A program made the translations under genes and the position numbers. Positions 1-7,984 of a stretch of 41,073 nt of DNA are shown in pieces. The notes under the pieces are model-generated. The model searched no databases. It had not been told where the DNA came from and saw only the letters and a list, made by a program, of their open reading frames with translations. Each line of letters begins with the position of its first letter. Within the stretch, counting starts at the first letter, position 1. The stretch spans positions 1-41,073 of the forward strand of contig JBDTMC010000009.1 of assembly GCA_039934475.1 (NCBI GenBank), in the 5' to 3' direction. The DNA comes from JBDTMC01 sp039934475 (GTDB lineage Bacteria; Acidobacteriota; Terriglobia; Bryobacterales; Bryobacteraceae).

Positions 1-2
1 CG

Positions 3-953
3 GGAGACGGCCTGTCAGCAACGCAGAACATCTACCAGAACGCCTGGGTCTACGGACTGAACAACGACACCGTGGGTTTGGGCATCATCGATGACGCCTC
101 CGCGTTCGGCTGCAGCCCGTGCAGCAACCTGGGTCCGAATACAATGTTCAACCCGCAGTATTCGTCGCTGGCAGTATGGCGCACACGCGGCAGCGGATCG
201 TATCACGCGATGCAGTGGTCCATTCGCAAGCAGTTCAACGGCGTGCAGTTCGATTTGAACTACACGTTCTCAAAGTCGATAGACCTTGGCTCGTATCGGG
301 AAAGCGACACTATCACGAATGGGCAGGTGATCAACCCGTGGAACACGCGGCAGATGAGAGCTGTTTCGGATTACAACGCCACTCATCTGTTGAGCGCCTT
401 CGCTGTGGTCGATCTGCCGTTCGGCAAGGGCCGCCGATTTGGGAACAACGTAAACGGCTTCGTCAACGCAATTCTGGGCGGTTGGGGCGGCAGCGGTATC
501 TGGCGCCAGTCATCCGGACTTCCCATTAGTGTGGGGGACGGCGGACAGTGGGCGACGAACTGGAACCTCAGCGGCTACGCAATTCCGACGGGGCCAATTG
601 CTTCCAACAACACCAAAAATTCGTCCACCGGCGGCCCGAATCTGTTCGCCAATCCCGATACCGCCTTCAACACCTTTGAACCGAACTTCCCCGGGACATC
701 GGGATCGCGCAACATTCTTACCGGCTATGGCTTCTTCAATGTCGATATGGCCTTGCAGAAGCGCTTCCAGATGCCGTTCAGCGAACACCATAGCCTGCAG
801 TTCCGGGCGGAAGTGTTCAACATCACCAACTCGGTGCAATTCGATGTCAACACGCTGAACCTGGATATTGGAAACCAGGCGAACTTCGGGAAGTACACAA
901 GCACGCTGGGAAGTCCGCGCGTCTTCCAATTCGGCGCGCGGTACGAGTTCTAA
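3..953 (+). CDS. TonB-dependent receptor (Oar-like), C-terminal part
   Basis: This is the C-terminal ~316 residues of a large outer-membrane receptor; the reading frame is open to the left edge, so the start lies outside the window. The sequence is rich in aromatic and Asn/Gly residues with alternating beta-strand pattern, contains the barrel-like stretch FRAEVFNITNSVQF near the end, and finishes in RYEF, an aromatic C-terminal residue typical of beta-barrel assembly signals. Acidobacteria carry many such proteins (carboxypeptidase-regulatory-like domain, plug, barrel), thought to take up or process polymers. Only the barrel is visible, so the substrate cannot be inferred. The gene is convergent with the permease gene, with 13 bases between the stop codons and no clear terminator. 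Confidence 0.8.
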   Translation, partial: GDGLSATQNIYQNAWVYGLNNDTVGLGIIDDASAFGCSPCSNLGPNTMFNPQYSSLAVWRTRGSGSYHAMQWSIRKQFNGVQFDLNYTFSKSIDLGSYRESDTITNGQVINPWNTRQMRAVSDYNATHLLSAFAVVDLPFGKGRRFGNNVNGFVNAILGGWGGSGIWRQSSGLPISVGDGGQWATNWNLSGYAIPTGPIASNNTKNSSTGGPNLFANPDTAFNTFEPNFPGTSGSRNILTGYGFFNVDMALQKRFQMPFSEHHSLQFRAEVFNITNSVQFDVNTLNLDIGNQANFGKYTSTLGSPRVFQFGARYEF

Positions 954-966
954 AGCTACAGCGAAA

Positions 967-3369
967 CTACTCGCGGCGCAGCGCGACGACGGGATCGATT
1001 CGGAGCGCTCGCCGCGCCGCGAAGACGCAGGCGGTCAGGCCGACCAGGCCCAACAGAACGGTGACCGTGGCGAAGGTGAAGGGATCCCACGGCGTCACGC
1101 CAAACAGGAACGTGGACAGGAACCGGGTAAGCGCAAACGCGCCTGCCAGGCCCACCAATTCACCGAGGCCGATCAGCGTCAGTGACTCGCGCGCGATCAT
1201 GGTCAGGATATTCACCGGGCGAGCGCCCAGGGCCATGCGGATGCCAATTTCATTGGTGCGCCGCGATACGGACCACGCGGCCACGCCGGCGATGCCGATC
1301 AACGCAAGCAGTAGCGCAAGTGCCGCGAAGGCGCCGATGAGAGCGGTGCGCAGGCGCGGCGTGGAGAGCGACTTCGCGATCACTTCATCCATTGGCCGAA
1401 TGGCAGCCACCGGCTGATCGGAATCGATGGCGAGAATCGCGCGGCGCACATCGGCGGCGGCACTGGCGGGTCCGCGCACCACCAGTGACATGGTGAGAAA
1501 TGGGCGCTGGCGGTAGGAGACATACATCTGGTTGTCTGCATTCTCGTCGCCGAGGCCGCCGATTTTGACGTTTGCAGCAATGCCGACGATCTCAGCAGTC
1601 ACGCCTTCGCGCGAGTAGATGACGTGACGGCCAATGGGATCTTCATTGGGCCAGAATCTCCGCGCCATCACTTCGTTAATAATGCCGACAGGCCGGGTGG
1701 CGTCGGTATCCGCATCGGTGAAGAAGCGGCCCCGCAAAAGCGGGATGCCCATGGTTTGAAGATAGGCGGGACTAATGCTGTGCAGCCAGAACGTCGGCGC
1801 TTTGCTGGGCTCTAAGGCGGCGCGTCCTTCGACATTGAAAAAATAGCCGATGGCGCGACCGTTCACCGGCAATGCGTTGGAGAGGGCGACGTTGCGAGCT
1901 CCGGGGATCGCCGCTGTGTTCTGGAGAACGCGATCGTAGAAGGCGACTTGCTGCGGCCGCTGTGGATAGCGCGCGCCGGCCAGACCAATGTGCATCGTGT
2001 ACAAACTGTCAGGCCGGAAGCCGGGATCGACACTCTGTAGTCGCAGAAAACTTCGCAACAGCAAGCCGGCGCCGGCAAGCAGCACCATGGCCAGCGCCAC
2101 TTCGGAAACGATCATGGCTCCACGCAAGCGCCCGCCGTGTGAGAGCCCGCGTCCGGTGGCCTTAAGCGCCTCATTCAGATCCACCCGCATCGCATGCAGG
2201 GCAGGTCCAAGGCCGAAGAGGATGCCTGTAATGGTCGCAACGGCTACGGTGTAAAGCAGCACTGTGGCGTCGATGTGAATTTCACCGGCCCGCGGGAGCA
2301 GATCGGCGACGGCGTTGGATATCAGCCCTGTGCTCCACACAGAGAAGAGGACGCCAAGAGCGGCTCCGGCGCCGGAGAGCAAAACACTTTCCGTGAGGAA
2401 TTGAGCAAGCAAGCGCGCCTTGCCGGCGCCGAGACATGCCCGGATCGCGATCTCCTTCTGCCGGCCGATGGAACGGGCCAATAGCAGGTTGGCGACATTG
2501 GCGGAGGCGATCAGCAGTACAAACCCCGCCGCACCCAGCAGCACCAGCAGCGTAAGTTGAACATCCTCGACCATCGACTCCTTTAGCGGAGCGATCACCA
2601 TTGCGCGTCCCGTATCGCCGAAGCCTTTGTGCGATTCGTCGTATTGACCGCTGAGGAGGGAGACCTCCGATTGCGCGCCAGGAATCTGAGCGCCGCCGGC
2701 GAGGCGGGCAAAGAACAGTAAGTAGCTTCCGCCGCGTTGCACCTGCACGGGCGACATGGCCGGATGCCCGAAGATCCTGGGGGTCCAGACTTCCGTGTTC
2801 TCTGGAAAATCGAAGCCCGCCGGCATGATGCCGACAATGGCGGTCGCCTCGCCGTCGATGTTGACAGTCTTGCCGACGGCGGTGGGGTCCGATCCAAATC
2901 GGTTCTGCCAGAGGGTGTGGCTGATGACGGCGACGCCGGCGCTTCCCTGCTTCTCCTCACCGTCGAGGAAGGTGCGGCCCGCCGTCGGCTTGACTCCGAA
3001 GACGCGGAAGAAATTCGCCGAAACCCGTGCCCCTGCCAACTCCGCGGGCGGCGCGGGGGCAGGACCGGAGATCTGGAACGTGCCGCTGGATGTCGCTGCC
3101 AGTGCGTCGAAGCTGCGCGCGTGCTCGCGCAGGAAAGTGTACTTGGGAAACGAGGAGGTGATTTGACTGTTGGTTACGGGATAAAGGTCGTACAACTGAA
3201 CGATGCGATCAGGGTCCTGGTAGGGCAAGGGCCGCAGCAGAACCGAGTTGACGACGCTGAATAGCGTGGTGTTAGCACCTATTCCCAACGCTAGTGTCAG
3301 CAGGATGACCGCTGTCAGTCCGGGCGACTGGGAAAAGATGCGCACGCTGAAGCGAATGTTCTGCCACAT
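967..3369 (-). CDS. MacB/FtsX-type ABC transporter permease (acidobacterial ADOP type)
   Basis: A membrane protein of 800 residues with two repeats of periplasmic core domain plus FtsX-like permease domain. The N-terminal helix contains LTLALGIGANTTLFSVVN, the hallmark opening of these permeases, followed by the LRPLPY motif. A three-helix block lies in the middle (around residues 270-400) and a second at the C-terminus with NEIGIRMALGA. No ATPase domain is present and no ATPase gene is adjacent, as is common for this expanded family in Acidobacteria. Substrate is unknown; relatives export peptides or drugs or act as mechanotransmission devices. I chose the ATG at 3369 (MWQNIRFSV) because family members begin close to this point; a TTG six codons upstream is the alternative. 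No strong ribosome site is visible for either. Confidence 0.85.
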   Translation of the reverse strand: MWQNIRFSVRIFSQSPGLTAVILLTLALGIGANTTLFSVVNSVLLRPLPYQDPDRIVQLYDLYPVTNSQITSSFPKYTFLREHARSFDALAATSSGTFQISGPAPAPPAELAGARVSANFFRVFGVKPTAGRTFLDGEEKQGSAGVAVISHTLWQNRFGSDPTAVGKTVNIDGEATAIVGIMPAGFDFPENTEVWTPRIFGHPAMSPVQVQRGGSYLLFFARLAGGAQIPGAQSEVSLLSGQYDESHKGFGDTGRAMVIAPLKESMVEDVQLTLLVLLGAAGFVLLIASANVANLLLARSIGRQKEIAIRACLGAGKARLLAQFLTESVLLSGAGAALGVLFSVWSTGLISNAVADLLPRAGEIHIDATVLLYTVAVATITGILFGLGPALHAMRVDLNEALKATGRGLSHGGRLRGAMIVSEVALAMVLLAGAGLLLRSFLRLQSVDPGFRPDSLYTMHIGLAGARYPQRPQQVAFYDRVLQNTAAIPGARNVALSNALPVNGRAIGYFFNVEGRAALEPSKAPTFWLHSISPAYLQTMGIPLLRGRFFTDADTDATRPVGIINEVMARRFWPNEDPIGRHVIYSREGVTAEIVGIAANVKIGGLGDENADNQMYVSYRQRPFLTMSLVVRGPASAAADVRRAILAIDSDQPVAAIRPMDEVIAKSLSTPRLRTALIGAFAALALLLALIGIAGVAAWSVSRRTNEIGIRMALGARPVNILTMIARESLTLIGLGELVGLAGAFALTRFLSTFLFGVTPWDPFTFATVTVLLGLVGLTACVFAARRALRIDPVVALRRE

Positions 3370-3425
3370 GGAGACAGGATAGATCAAAGCGGCGCCGGGC
3401 GATCCGTGCCCTATGCTGAGTAAGG

Positions 3426-4367
3426 ATGTCTATCCGTTTTATCGACCGCGAAGAAGTCGCAAGGCGCCTCACCTACGATGTCTGCATTCCCATCGTACGC
3501 GAAGCGATGATTGCGTTTTCGCGCGGCGAGACCAAACAGCTGCTGCGGTCGATTCTGCCTCTCTCGGAAGGCCGGATGTTCGGCGTAATGCCGGGCGCAC
3601 TGGGCGCGCATGAGCCGTTCGGCGCCAAGATCATCTCCGTGTTTCAAGGCAATGCGGCGCTTGGCAGGCAGTCTCACCAAGGCCTGGTTCTGCTCTTCGA
3701 TCCGGACACAGGCGCCCCTGTTTGCGTCGTTCACGCGGGTGAGGTGACGGCCATCCGCACCGCGGCGGCCAGTGCCGTGGCGACCGAGGCACTGGCGCTG
3801 CCAGAAGCGCGTCGGCTTGCCCTCATCGGCTGCGGCGAACAGGCGGTTACCCACCTGCGGGCGATGGCGAAGGTGCGCCACTTGCAATCAGGAGTTGTCT
3901 GGGGCCGGTCGATCGAACGCTCTCGTGCCTTCGTTCAACGAATGCAAGGCGAGCAAGACTTCCCCATCGCCGTTTGCGCGAGCGTCGAAGAAGCCGTCGC
4001 TGAAGCGGACATCATCTGCACGATCACTGCCGCGACTGAGCCGATCTTGAAGGGATACTGGGTGCGCCCCGGCGCGCACGTGAACGTGGTTGGTTCGAGC
4101 TATGCAGGCCCCGCCGAAATAGACAACGACCTGGTGGTTCGTTCCCGCTTCATCGCCGACAGCCGCGAAGGGATCCTACGGCAAGGCGCGGAGTTCCTGC
4201 GCGCCAAGGAAGCAGGGTTGATCGGCGATGATCACATCGTCGCCGAAATCGGTGAGGTGTTGGCCGGCAAGATCGCCGGCCGGCGCTCTTCCGAAGAGAT
4301 CACCGTGTACAAGTCCATCGGTCACGTGGTGCAGGACCTGGCGAGTGCGTGGGCCCTATATCGCTAG
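3426..4367 (+). CDS. Ornithine cyclodeaminase / mu-crystallin family protein
   Basis: 313 residues, usual family length. The N-terminal half has the substrate-domain motif GAKIISVF and the signature GEVTAIRTAAASAVAT; the Rossmann NAD(P)-binding loop is LALIGCGEQAVTHLRAM near residue 137. The family includes ornithine cyclodeaminase, alanine dehydrogenase, pyrroline-2-carboxylate/ketimine reductase and enzymes for unusual amino acids. The sequence alone does not say which, and no neighbour points to arginine or proline metabolism. It is divergent from the permease gene and its last 12 bases overlap the end of the convergent sulfite oxidase gene. No strong ribosome site precedes the ATG. Confidence 0.85.
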   Translation: MSIRFIDREEVARRLTYDVCIPIVREAMIAFSRGETKQLLRSILPLSEGRMFGVMPGALGAHEPFGAKIISVFQGNAALGRQSHQGLVLLFDPDTGAPVCVVHAGEVTAIRTAAASAVATEALALPEARRLALIGCGEQAVTHLRAMAKVRHLQSGVVWGRSIERSRAFVQRMQGEQDFPIAVCASVEEAVAEADIICTITAATEPILKGYWVRPGAHVNVVGSSYAGPAEIDNDLVVRSRFIADSREGILRQGAEFLRAKEAGLIGDDHIVAEIGEVLAGKIAGRRSSEEITVYKSIGHVVQDLASAWALYR

Positions 4368-5756
4368 AATGCTGATCGCCTGGACGGAATTGTTTCCGTA
4401 TCCCAGACGGTTCCATTGAGGCGCTTCGGGTTGAGTGCGGCTCGCTAAATCAGTGGCGCGCGCGCGGATTTCCACGGGCCCTTCATCCTCTAAACGGGTG
4501 AGAAATTCCCACCATTGCCAGCTATGCCGCTTGCGCTCTCCCACCAGGCGCGCTTCCTGCCACGTCCCGCCGTTGACGCTGACGTCCACGCGCGCGATGG
4601 GCGCAGCGCCAGACCAAGCCACGCCGCGGATGGCGAGATCCCCGCGCTTGATCTCGGCGCCAGCCTCCGGCTCTGTCACCAGGCTGCGCACTCGCTGCAG
4701 CGTCACTGGCTCAATCTCCAGCTTCCCATCGCGCTGCCATTCGTAGACGTACTTCTCCGTCTGATAGTGTCCTTGGAAAGGCGCAGCGATCAGTTCGATC
4801 GCCGTCAGCCACTTCACCGACGCCACAGCGAACCAACTGGGCACAATCACCCGCAACGGATAGCCATGTTGCACCGGCAGAGGCTCTCCATTCATGGCAT
4901 ACGCCAGCAGAACCTCCTCGCCGCGGGCGTCGTCCAGAGACAGGCTCCGTTCAAAATAGATCGGCTCACTATGCCCTTCCACGGTGCCGCTATCGATGCC
5001 ACGGAAAAGGACCTGCAGGGCCTCGCGCTTCACACCGGCGCGGTCTAACACTTCCATCAGCGGGACCCCGCTCCATTCGGCAGTGCTTACGGCGCCGAAA
5101 TTCCATTGCTCTCCGCTCACCCGCGGCTCCAACACCGAACGGCCGTTCCCGGCGCATTCCAGGGTAACCACTCGCGCCTGCGAACGCATGTTTATGAGGT
5201 CGCGCAGACTGAGGCTGAGCGGCCTCTCTACTAGCCCCTCAACCTGCAACCGCCAAGTTGCCGAATCCAACTTTGGAATCTGAAAATGGTTGCGGATATA
5301 GAAGCTCGCATTGGGCATTATTACGCCGCCGACCAACGCGGGCAGGGAGGTTTCACAATTCAAAGGATGCGCGCGGTGCACCACAAGCCCGGCATCAATG
5401 GCCCGCTGGCAGGCTTCCTCGGGTTCCACCGCCGCTACCGTTGGATCGACATCGGGGCTGGACGCACCGCACCCGCCGTTCGATACGACACCCGCACACG
5501 TGGCCGCCGGATAGACATCCACAGTGCCGGCCATTGCAAACGGCCGCATGAACTCGTGTATCCGCGTTTCCTCGTCTGCATCGACGATCATAAAGAGCGT
5601 GTGCTCACCGCGTACAATCGCTTCGCCTTGAATCTCGATCCCGTGTTTACGCACGTTCGGACGGCTCAGATAGTTCAGCAACATCGCACCCATGTCAGGG
5701 TCGGTCGCGGGACAACGTTCCGCGGCGTGCTGGTGGCGAACGATAAAGAGTGCCAT
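4356..5756 (-). CDS. Sulfite oxidase-like molybdopterin enzyme with extra N-terminal domain
   Basis: 466 residues. Residues about 125-330 form the sulfite-oxidase Moco domain: HPLNCETSLPALVGG at the start, and VVTLECAGNGR, whose Cys201 is the expected molybdenum ligand. Residues about 345-466 match the Mo-co dimerisation domain (VNGGTWQEA, WQWWEF). Residues 1-100 are an added domain ending in a Cys pair (Cys87 and Cys96 in ATCAGVVSNGGC); its alternating strand-helix look resembles dimeric alpha/beta-barrel (DUF3303-like) domains, which is my inference. No Tat or Sec signal is present, so the enzyme should be cytoplasmic, unlike most bacterial sulfite dehydrogenases. A good ribosome site AAGGAAG lies just upstream. 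The gene starts 18 bases after the persulfide dioxygenase gene, so the two are almost certainly co-transcribed: sulfite made by the first would be oxidised by the second. Activity on sulfite is inferred. Confidence 0.85.
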   Translation of the reverse strand: MALFIVRHQHAAERCPATDPDMGAMLLNYLSRPNVRKHGIEIQGEAIVRGEHTLFMIVDADEETRIHEFMRPFAMAGTVDVYPAATCAGVVSNGGCGASSPDVDPTVAAVEPEEACQRAIDAGLVVHRAHPLNCETSLPALVGGVIMPNASFYIRNHFQIPKLDSATWRLQVEGLVERPLSLSLRDLINMRSQARVVTLECAGNGRSVLEPRVSGEQWNFGAVSTAEWSGVPLMEVLDRAGVKREALQVLFRGIDSGTVEGHSEPIYFERSLSLDDARGEEVLLAYAMNGEPLPVQHGYPLRVIVPSWFAVASVKWLTAIELIAAPFQGHYQTEKYVYEWQRDGKLEIEPVTLQRVRSLVTEPEAGAEIKRGDLAIRGVAWSGAAPIARVDVSVNGGTWQEARLVGERKRHSWQWWEFLTRLEDEGPVEIRARATDLASRTQPEAPQWNRLGYGNNSVQAISILAI

Positions 5757-5774
5757 CGGTCTTCCTTTTCGAAT

Positions 5775-7178
5775 TTACTGTCCAGCGGCCGGCAACACAG
5801 ACGGAAGACCGGCGGTTCTCCACGCGTCGAAGCCTCCGGTCAGATTGGCGATGTCGCGGAACCCGGCGCGCCTCAGCAGACTGGTGGCGACGGAACTACG
5901 ATAGCCGCCCTTGCAATGCACCACAAGCAGCTTCCGGTTATCCAGTTCCTTGGCTCTCGATTGCAGTTCCCCAAGTGGGATTCGAACCGAGTTGTCGATT
6001 GCCCCGGAGCTCACTTCGCCCGGCTCGCGCACATCCAGCACAGCGATCCGGTCCTGTTCGCTGCCCTGCAGTTCAACCAGTTCCTGAACAGTAATGTGGG
6101 GAATGTATTCGAGTTCCAAGCCCCGCTTGATCCAACCCGCCACGCCATCGGCAAGGTATCCAATCACCTTCTCCACACCGACCCGAGCCAGCCGCAGCTG
6201 CGACTCGCGTACATGCTCCAGATCTTCTCCAACGATGATCAGTGGCGTGTCGAGGCCCAGAATTCGGGCAGCCCATGAAGCATATTGTCCGGTAAGGGCG
6301 ATGTGAACGGAGCCAGGCACATGCGCAACGGCGAACTCCATGGCCGGGCGCGTATCCACCACCACTGCTCCCTCTTCTTGCATTCGCAGAACGTCGGGCG
6401 CAGTTAGAGCGGCAAGCGCCGGCAACTTGGATAATGGCGTCGCGCCGCGGCGGTTCAGATCTACTTCGCGTGCGAAATACTCGGGCCGCGCGGGCAGATT
6501 GTCGGTCAACAGATGCACGAATTCTTCGGGCGACCGCGCCAGCAGGGCATAGTTCGTGGACCGCTGCATCCCAATTGTGGAAGAGCTTTCGGAACTCATC
6601 TGCCGCCCACACAGCGACCCTGCGCCATGCGCAGGATAGATCACCGTGTCCTCAGGAAGGGTCAACAGCTTCTCGTGAAGACTTTGGTACAGGATGGCCG
6701 CGAGTTGCTGCGGCGTATGCGTCGGCGAGAGGTCAGGCCGGCCCACATCGCCCACAAAGAGAGTGTCACCGGTAAAGACAGCGGGCGGCGCTGCCGGTTG
6801 GCCGGCGTCTGTCATGACGATGCATATACTCTCCAGCGTGTGCCCGGGGGTTTGTAGGAACCGGAAGCGACACTGCCCGAACTCTATCTCGTCACCATCT
6901 TTCACCGCGACATGAGGGAACTCACAGCCTGACCCCGCACCGAGATAGATCTGCGCGCCGGTGCGTTCAGCGAGCTCCCGATGACCCGACACGAAATCCG
7001 CGTGCAAATGGGTTTCAATAATGTGTTCGATCTTCCATCCGCCGCGGGCCGCCGCCTCGAGATAGATATCGACATCCCGCTGGGGATCGATGATGGCCGC
7101 TACACCCTCTGAACTGATCGCGTAAGACGCGTGCGCCAGACATCCCAAATAGAATCGCTCGACACTGATAGATCCCAT
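5775..7178 (-). CDS. Persulfide dioxygenase-rhodanese fusion (MBL fold, CstB-like)
   Basis: 467 residues from the ATG at 7178, chosen because GGGAGAGG sits just upstream and MGSISVERFYLGCLAHASY is a typical start for the family. The metallo-beta-lactamase domain (1-240) has THLHADFVSGH (His57, His59, Asp61), PGHT (His113), FTGDTLF (Asp138) and PAHG (His184); His57, His113 and Asp138 match the mononuclear iron ligands of ETHE1-type persulfide dioxygenases. A degenerate rhodanese domain follows (about 264-355, no cysteine at its active loop), then an active rhodanese domain (about 363-460) with Cys422 in HCKGGYRS. This three-domain order is that of CstB-like enzymes, which oxidise low-molecular-weight persulfide to sulfite and can combine it with sulfane sulfur to thiosulfate. 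It is first gene of a two-gene operon with the sulfite oxidase-like gene and divergent from the peroxiredoxin. Confidence 0.9.
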   Translation of the reverse strand: MGSISVERFYLGCLAHASYAISSEGVAAIIDPQRDVDIYLEAAARGGWKIEHIIETHLHADFVSGHRELAERTGAQIYLGAGSGCEFPHVAVKDGDEIEFGQCRFRFLQTPGHTLESICIVMTDAGQPAAPPAVFTGDTLFVGDVGRPDLSPTHTPQQLAAILYQSLHEKLLTLPEDTVIYPAHGAGSLCGRQMSSESSSTIGMQRSTNYALLARSPEEFVHLLTDNLPARPEYFAREVDLNRRGATPLSKLPALAALTAPDVLRMQEEGAVVVDTRPAMEFAVAHVPGSVHIALTGQYASWAARILGLDTPLIIVGEDLEHVRESQLRLARVGVEKVIGYLADGVAGWIKRGLELEYIPHITVQELVELQGSEQDRIAVLDVREPGEVSSGAIDNSVRIPLGELQSRAKELDNRKLLVVHCKGGYRSSVATSLLRRAGFRDIANLTGGFDAWRTAGLPSVLPAAGQ

Positions 7179-7198
7179 ACCTCTCCCTTGGTCAACCG

Positions 7199-7204
7199 AG
7201 TATA
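7199..7204 (-). promoter_or_regulatory. Possible -10 box for the persulfide dioxygenase operon
   Basis: On the minus strand this reads TATACT, about 20 bases upstream of the ATG at 7178. The matching -35 position (7222-7227) reads CTGCAA, a weak match at 17-base spacing. Placement in the divergent gap supports it; the match alone is weak. Confidence 0.35.
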
Positions 7205-7243
7205 GTGCAAGACTTCGCCCATTGCAGCTCTTGCTGTCTCTAC

Positions 7244-7272
7244 TTGACCATAAGGTGTAAGCACCGTACAAT
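7244..7272 (+). promoter_or_regulatory. Sigma-70-type promoter for peroxiredoxin operon, with inverted repeat in the spacer
   Basis: TTGACC (7244-7249) and TACAAT (7267-7272) are separated by exactly 17 bases, a close match to the housekeeping consensus. Start of transcription would fall near 7279, giving a leader of about 37 bases before the ATG at 7316. The spacer contains GGTG-taag-CACC (7254-7265), a small inverted repeat that a regulator could cover. Whether a redox or sulfur-responsive repressor binds there is inference. Confidence 0.6.
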
Positions 7273-7315
7273 TCAACAGGTATCACGCCCGACGCAGGGA
7301 ACAAGGAGTTTACAG

Positions 7316-7975
7316 ATGTCTTTACGTATCAACGATGAAGCGCCAAATTTCACGGCTCAGACGACTCAAGGTGAGATCAATTTTCACGAGTGGATCGGTA
7401 CTGGTTGGGCCATCCTGTTTTCGCACCCGAAAGACTTCACACCGGTTTGCACAACGGAACTGGGGTACATGGCAAAGCTGGAACCTGATTTTACCTCCCG
7501 TAACTGCAAGATCATCGGCCTGAGTGTGGACCCCGTCACGAGTCATGGGAAGTGGGCTGCCGACATCGAGGAGACGCAAGGAAGCAAGGTCAACTATCCG
7601 ATGATTGGCGACCCTGAGTTGAAGGTGGCCAAACTGTATAACATGCTCCCCGCCGAAGCGGGTGATACCTCAGAAGGCCGCACCGCCGCTACCAACGCCA
7701 CCGTCCGCACCGTCTTTATCGTGGGACCGGATAAGAAGATCAAGCTGATGCTTAGCTACCCGATGACCACCGGGCGCAACTTCGACGAGATTCTGCGCGT
7801 ACTGGATTCCATGCAGCTTACCGCCAAGCACAAGGTGGCGACACCGGTGAATTGGAAGAAGGGTGAGGACGTCATCATTGTGCCGGCGGTATCGGACGAT
7901 GAAGCGAAACTGAAGTATCCCGGCGGCTGGAAAACAGTGAAGCCTTACCTGCGCATTGTCAACCAACCCGAATAA
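7316..7975 (+). CDS. 1-Cys peroxiredoxin (Prx6 type)
   Basis: 219 residues, normal for Prx6-type enzymes, which are longer than AhpC. The active-site motif HPKDFTPVCTTELG gives peroxidatic Cys45; the other Cys (Cys64) is not at a resolving position, consistent with a 1-Cys mechanism. The C-terminal dimerisation region contains VATPVNWKKGEDVIIVP and PYLRIVNQP, typical of this group. It reduces hydrogen peroxide and organic peroxides in the cytoplasm using an external thiol. The ATG at 7316 is set by AAGGAG at 7303-7308; in-frame codons further upstream do not fit the family. A gene for a PLP enzyme follows 9 bases after the stop, and the promoter faces away from the persulfide dioxygenase gene, suggesting joint control under sulfide or oxidative stress. 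Confidence 0.93.
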   Translation: MSLRINDEAPNFTAQTTQGEINFHEWIGTGWAILFSHPKDFTPVCTTELGYMAKLEPDFTSRNCKIIGLSVDPVTSHGKWAADIEETQGSKVNYPMIGDPELKVAKLYNMLPAEAGDTSEGRTAATNATVRTVFIVGPDKKIKLMLSYPMTTGRNFDEILRVLDSMQLTAKHKVATPVNWKKGEDVIIVPAVSDDEAKLKYPGGWKTVKPYLRIVNQPE

Positions 7976-7984
7976 CGGGCGGCG

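Noticed and set aside
5286..6278. 330-residue plus-strand frame across the sulfur genes
   Set aside because: Spans the junction of two co-directional genes on the other strand and has no motif.
7205..7315. Longer start for the peroxiredoxin gene
   Set aside because: Would include the promoter boxes and the ribosome site in coding sequence.
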